DNA from: Ciona intestinalis
Lineage: Eukaryota; Chordata; Ascidiacea; Phlebobranchia; Cionidae
Length of the DNA: 64,000 bases
Reading direction: 5' to 3'
Assembly: GCF_000224145.3 (NCBI RefSeq)
Contig: NC_020169.2
Span: 4,909,555-4,973,554, forward strand
The position numbers were made by a program, and so were the translations under genes. Every line of letters begins with the position of its first letter. The stretch's first letter is position 1. This document shows positions 60,942 through 64,000 of this stretch, in pieces. The notes beneath the pieces were generated by a model. The model had not been told where the DNA came from. It was given only the letters and a program-made list of their open reading frames with translations, and ran no database searches.

Positions 60942-62186
60942 TTATAGTTCAATTTCTCTAAAGGATCTCTTCTCTTGGAATTTGATTTTATACTTTCGTC
61001 GTGGAGGTTTAAACTTTTCACGGGTTTCAATTATGCACCGCTTTTGCAAACTTTTGTATCGATCAAAGATAAGATTCCCTTCTGGTTTCAACTGACGAAG
61101 ACTTCCCCTCATATCTGAGCTGAGTTGAACATCTTGGTCAGGTTCAACATATTTCACTGCGGACAAAACCGGCATTCTGTCTCTGAGCTGCCGTTTTGCT
61201 TTTCTGAGTTCCATTTTCTTTTCTTTTTGTTTGATTTCTGATAAAAATGTCTTTGTGCGAAAAATTTCATGTTCTTTTAGTTTGTTTTCCCACTCAATTT
61301 TCTTCTTCTTTAATTCATCTTTTTCTCTTGCTTCCCTCTTACGTACTTTCCTTGTTTTTCGATCTTCGGTGCTGACGGGAGGATTAACACGAATACCTTC
61401 ATCATCATCTTCCTCCAAATCACTTTCCTCCTCACCTCCATCAAAGAGTCCTTCCATCCATTCTTTCTGCTGCGATTCATCAGTCGCAATTTCTAACGGG
61501 TTCGTAGCAATTGCTCTTTCAATTTTTTCATTGACTGCAATCTTGTGACTCTCACGATTATGCTCTTGTAGCATGAGGTCCTGATGATCTTCAAATGTGG
61601 GATTGTATGATGCACCAGGGTGAGCTGGTTCCACAGCCTTAACTGCTTGTTTTACACCAAACTTGTTATCTAGATGTAAAGGCCTTTGAATCTGTGCTTT
61701 TCCCACCACACCTTCAGTATGTCGCATAATTTCATTTTTTCTGAAAACTTTTTCAGCAATTTCTTTTGATTCTTGATTCCAAATGTCTAAACTTAAATTT
61801 ACATGCTTACTTCTGCCACGAACTGGGGTCTTTTTCTTGCCAAGTTTAGCGATCAAAGTTTGACGAGCCTCTCTCCTTTTGAACTTGGCACAATTTCTCT
61901 TACTTGTTGGTTTAATATCTTTTGGATTTGGAACCAATATCTGGTCCACTCTCAAACGTTTGTACTTAGGTTTCTGTTTGGGCAATTCGTTAACATTACC
62001 AGCTTTCTTTTCAACAACATACAATTCATGATCAAGTTTATCTTTAACCAGACCACCAGTTCTCAATTCCAAACGTTGCTTATCAAGATTGTCCTCTAAA
62101 TCAGTCAAATCGATTTTGTTCCTCCAATTTTTCTTTTTGTTTTTATTCCATCGCTTCGTGCCTACTTTACGCTGTTTTTCGATCAT
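60942..62186 (-). CDS. NOP53: Ribosome biogenesis protein NOP53 (PICT-1/GLTSCR2)
   Basis: NOP53 is a nucleolar factor of 60S maturation that connects the exosome helicase to pre-ribosomes; in vertebrates it also buffers p53 through RPL11. It is a single open frame of 414 residues from the ATG at 62186, shorter than human (478). Markers in order: basic N-terminus (RWNKNKKKNWRNKIDLTDLE); YKRLRVDQILVPNPKDIKP; HPGASYNPTFEDHQDLMLQE; an acidic block (EEESDLEEDDDEG); a long K/E helix; DVQLSSDMRGSLRQLKPEGN; and the C-terminal FQEKRSFREIEL, nearly the human VEKRAFREIQL. The absence of introns is unusual here, since neighbours apart from MGAT2 have several. Confidence 0.95.
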   Translation of the reverse strand: MIEKQRKVGTKRWNKNKKKNWRNKIDLTDLEDNLDKQRLELRTGGLVKDKLDHELYVVEKKAGNVNELPKQKPKYKRLRVDQILVPNPKDIKPTSKRNCAKFKRREARQTLIAKLGKKKTPVRGRSKHVNLSLDIWNQESKEIAEKVFRKNEIMRHTEGVVGKAQIQRPLHLDNKFGVKQAVKAVEPAHPGASYNPTFEDHQDLMLQEHNRESHKIAVNEKIERAIATNPLEIATDESQQKEWMEGLFDGGEEESDLEEDDDEGIRVNPPVSTEDRKTRKVRKREAREKDELKKKKIEWENKLKEHEIFRTKTFLSEIKQKEKKMELRKAKRQLRDRMPVLSAVKYVEPDQDVQLSSDMRGSLRQLKPEGNLIFDRYKSLQKRCIIETREKFKPPRRKYKIKFQEKRSFREIEL

Positions 62187-63271
62187 ACTTGATGATCGCT
62201 GTTACTGTAATCCTTAGAATTGAAACCTAATGGAGAAAAAAAGGTGAAATTAACAATCTAATCATTTAATTTATATATTTTTTCAATATAAAACACCACA
62301 TAATAAATTCCACGCTGACCACGTATCAACCTTATGCACATTAGAAGTTGTGCTACATTTCATCGCTATAGCGAAACCGGTGACGTTTCGACCCCTATAT
62401 GACGACACAACAACGTTTCTTTAATGATTCGAATAGTAAAAAAAATGTTGCATTGACTTTTAACTGGTAATGTTATCTGTATTTTTGTTACATGAAATAA
62501 TGTTGGGTAAAGAGTAAAAAGAACGACTCGTAAGTATTATGTGTATACCGGGTAAATGAACGTAGGTAACTGTTGTGCCTTCCGGTGTAATACCATTTGG
62601 ATGATATCAAATTACAACATAAACGTACCTTGTGTTTAAAACAGCTTTCTGCTATTATAATACAATACTATGCTGCTATCCTATGGTTCACTGGCAGTTT
62701 GTGCTAAAATAACAGGACCCTACTACTTATGGTCATATCTAATCCTGTGAAATGCACGGCTGGTAAATTTTCCGTTGAGGCGACTATTGTTGTCGAATCA
62801 TAAATGTCCACCCTGGCATGCTCATTTATAATACCTAACCAAGCGCTACTTATGAATTTATGATGACGGTGTTATATATTCCTTTTTAATGAAGACCATC
62901 GAAATTGAAATCATACCTAAATATGTTTCAAAGCTTGGCAACTGCAGCCTTTTGGAAAGGTCATGTTATCCAGAAACCTCCTAGACATGAAATTAATAAA
63001 ATATACGCAACAATATACATATGCGAAAGCAATTGCACATAACTCTCGGATCAAAATGAAATGAAGAAAAATGACATACACATTGATATTAAAAATGGCT
63101 TGTTTGACACATACTAAAAGTTGGAAAATTTAAGGTAGAACATTAGTTAATCACTTTATATGCTTCTTGAAAATTATTACAATTTTATAGGTGAAATTCA
63201 TTTTTTCGATACAGTTTAAATGACCGTTAATATATATTGAAGAGGCACATACATTTAAAGTTGATCGTTTT
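62187..63271. other. Intergenic region between NOP53 promoter and GATD1 3' end
   Basis: This 1.1-kb stretch has no gene seen. The 200 bases beside 62187 are the presumed NOP53 promoter, and sequence near 63271 is GATD1 3' UTR. Confidence 0.5.
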
Positions 63272-64000
63272 TCAAATAGCATTACAAGCTAAGATTAAAT
63301 TTTGAACAGCAGTTAATGTAGATTGAGAATTCTGGCCTGTGATTAAATGTCTATCAATGACCACGTGTACACCATCCGCTATACTAGCTGCAAAACAAGT
63401 ATAATAAAAAGGTTAAAAAGTTTTAACCATAGCTCCGCAGGCATTGTAACCAAAATGATTTAGTTTACTATTAATTTTGACTGTTTTTTTTCTGTATAAT
63501 TTTCTTTCGTTTTCATGTAAACTGGCCAATCACTAACCTGTATATGATGCAAAGTTATCTTTCGCAAAATCTTCAAACACAAGAGGCAGTGTCATAAAAT
63601 TCTTAAGTTGTATCATTTCATATACAGATGGACCAGTTAGACTGTAGCCTTCACAACACCAACCAGTGTTATTAAGCTTGCCTGCTGCTAATGCCACTGT
63701 CCCAAAACCAACTGCACATATCGGCTCTGCAAACAAAAATTAAACAAAAGCGTATGGTTATGAAAATGCAATCAAAACATGATGAAACATACTTGCCCTT
63801 TTATAAATTTTGGGGTATAAAAATTAATTAAGAATATTTATGTCATGACAAACAGTTTAACTGATACAAAAGTAGCGTAACCAATAAAATGGTGCCTCCA
63901 AGATTGATTCCAAACTAGACAACATACTTTTTTCATTCATAAAGTGTCTTATCACATGCATCATTGTATCATGGGAAGCCAGATCAAACTGCGCTCCAGG
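63272..64000 (-). CDS. GATD1: GATD1-like class I glutamine amidotransferase-fold protein, 3' part
   Basis: GATD1 (PDDC1) has the DJ-1/PfpI fold; its activity is unknown. Three exons are visible: 64000 (edge)-63928, 63726-63538 and 63387-63272, in frame with one another, with a TGA at 63272. They read [10 protein letters not shown], then the nucleophile-elbow segment [13 protein letters not shown] with its Cys, [29 protein letters not shown], and [18 protein letters not shown] to the end. Human GATD1 has [34 protein letters not shown] and DRHLVTGQNASST at the same places. The N-terminal part lies beyond the right edge. Confidence 0.92.

Noticed and set aside
1-64000. Retrovirus-like or other capsid-bearing elements, LINE reverse transcriptases, CRISPR arrays
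   Set aside because: No reverse transcriptase, integrase or capsid-like frames and no spaced direct-repeat arrays were seen on either strand.

Overview
The window reads as a compact, AT-rich, intron-rich animal nuclear genome, most probably a sea squirt of the Ciona type. The reasons are the gene set (a caldesmon with its own repeat layout, MK-STYX, EMC10, GATD1, ALKBH4), many short exons with GT-AG introns of a few hundred bases, tightly packed genes, and a small inverted-repeat transposon family whose ends read GGGTGGGGTAAGATGGGACA. The species call is inference. The gene calls rest on hand-spliced exons. Six of them come out as whole codons, or (the metalloproteinase) as one base short exactly where the text has an N.

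Layout. 0.3-5.6 kb (-): a many-exon, basic, disordered nuclear-type protein I cannot name. 6.5-13.6 kb (-): FNBP4, with two WW domains. 13.6-15.7 kb: intergenic, with nothing convincing. 15.7-30.1 kb (-): a caldesmon-like actin-binding protein of 19 coding exons, with its probable 5' exons and promoters out to about 35.5 kb. 36.1-42.4 kb (-): a furin-activated matrix metalloproteinase with a hemopexin domain and a C-terminal tail typical of GPI anchoring. 45.1-48.4 kb (-): a repeat protein of the SAXO/MAP6 microtubule-stabiliser type. 49.0-52.0 kb (-): mitochondrial malate dehydrogenase. 52.8-55.1 kb (+): STYXL1 (MK-STYX) pseudophosphatase, divergent from MDH2. 55.5-56.9 kb (-): ALKBH4. 57.3-58.4 kb (+): EMC10, divergent from ALKBH4 across 345 bases. 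59.4-60.7 kb (-): MGAT2, intronless. 60.9-62.2 kb (-): NOP53, intronless. 63.3-64.0 kb (-): the 3' part of GATD1, running off the right edge.

The genes do not form one pathway. They are a typical mix of housekeeping functions (TCA cycle, ribosome biogenesis, N-glycan branching, ER membrane insertion) and cytoskeletal or matrix functions (caldesmon, SAXO-like, MMP). Mobile DNA is light: about six copies of the GGGTGGGG inverted-repeat element, all between 38.6 and 56.8 kb; one 78-base foldback element with a 7-base target duplication at 6.05 kb; three tRNA-like SINE relics; and a roughly 65-base dispersed repeat. I saw no retrovirus-like element, CRISPR array, operon of prokaryotic type, rRNA or intact tRNA gene.

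The points most worth a second look are the caldesmon repeat exons (six SxRxNxWE-type motifs on five symmetric phase-0 exons), the stray copy of STYXL1 exon 3 lying 3' of that gene, the possible NOP53-MGAT2 transcription unit, the inverted-repeat element that ends a few bases from the ALKBH4 intron-1 donor, and the unidentified gene at the left edge.
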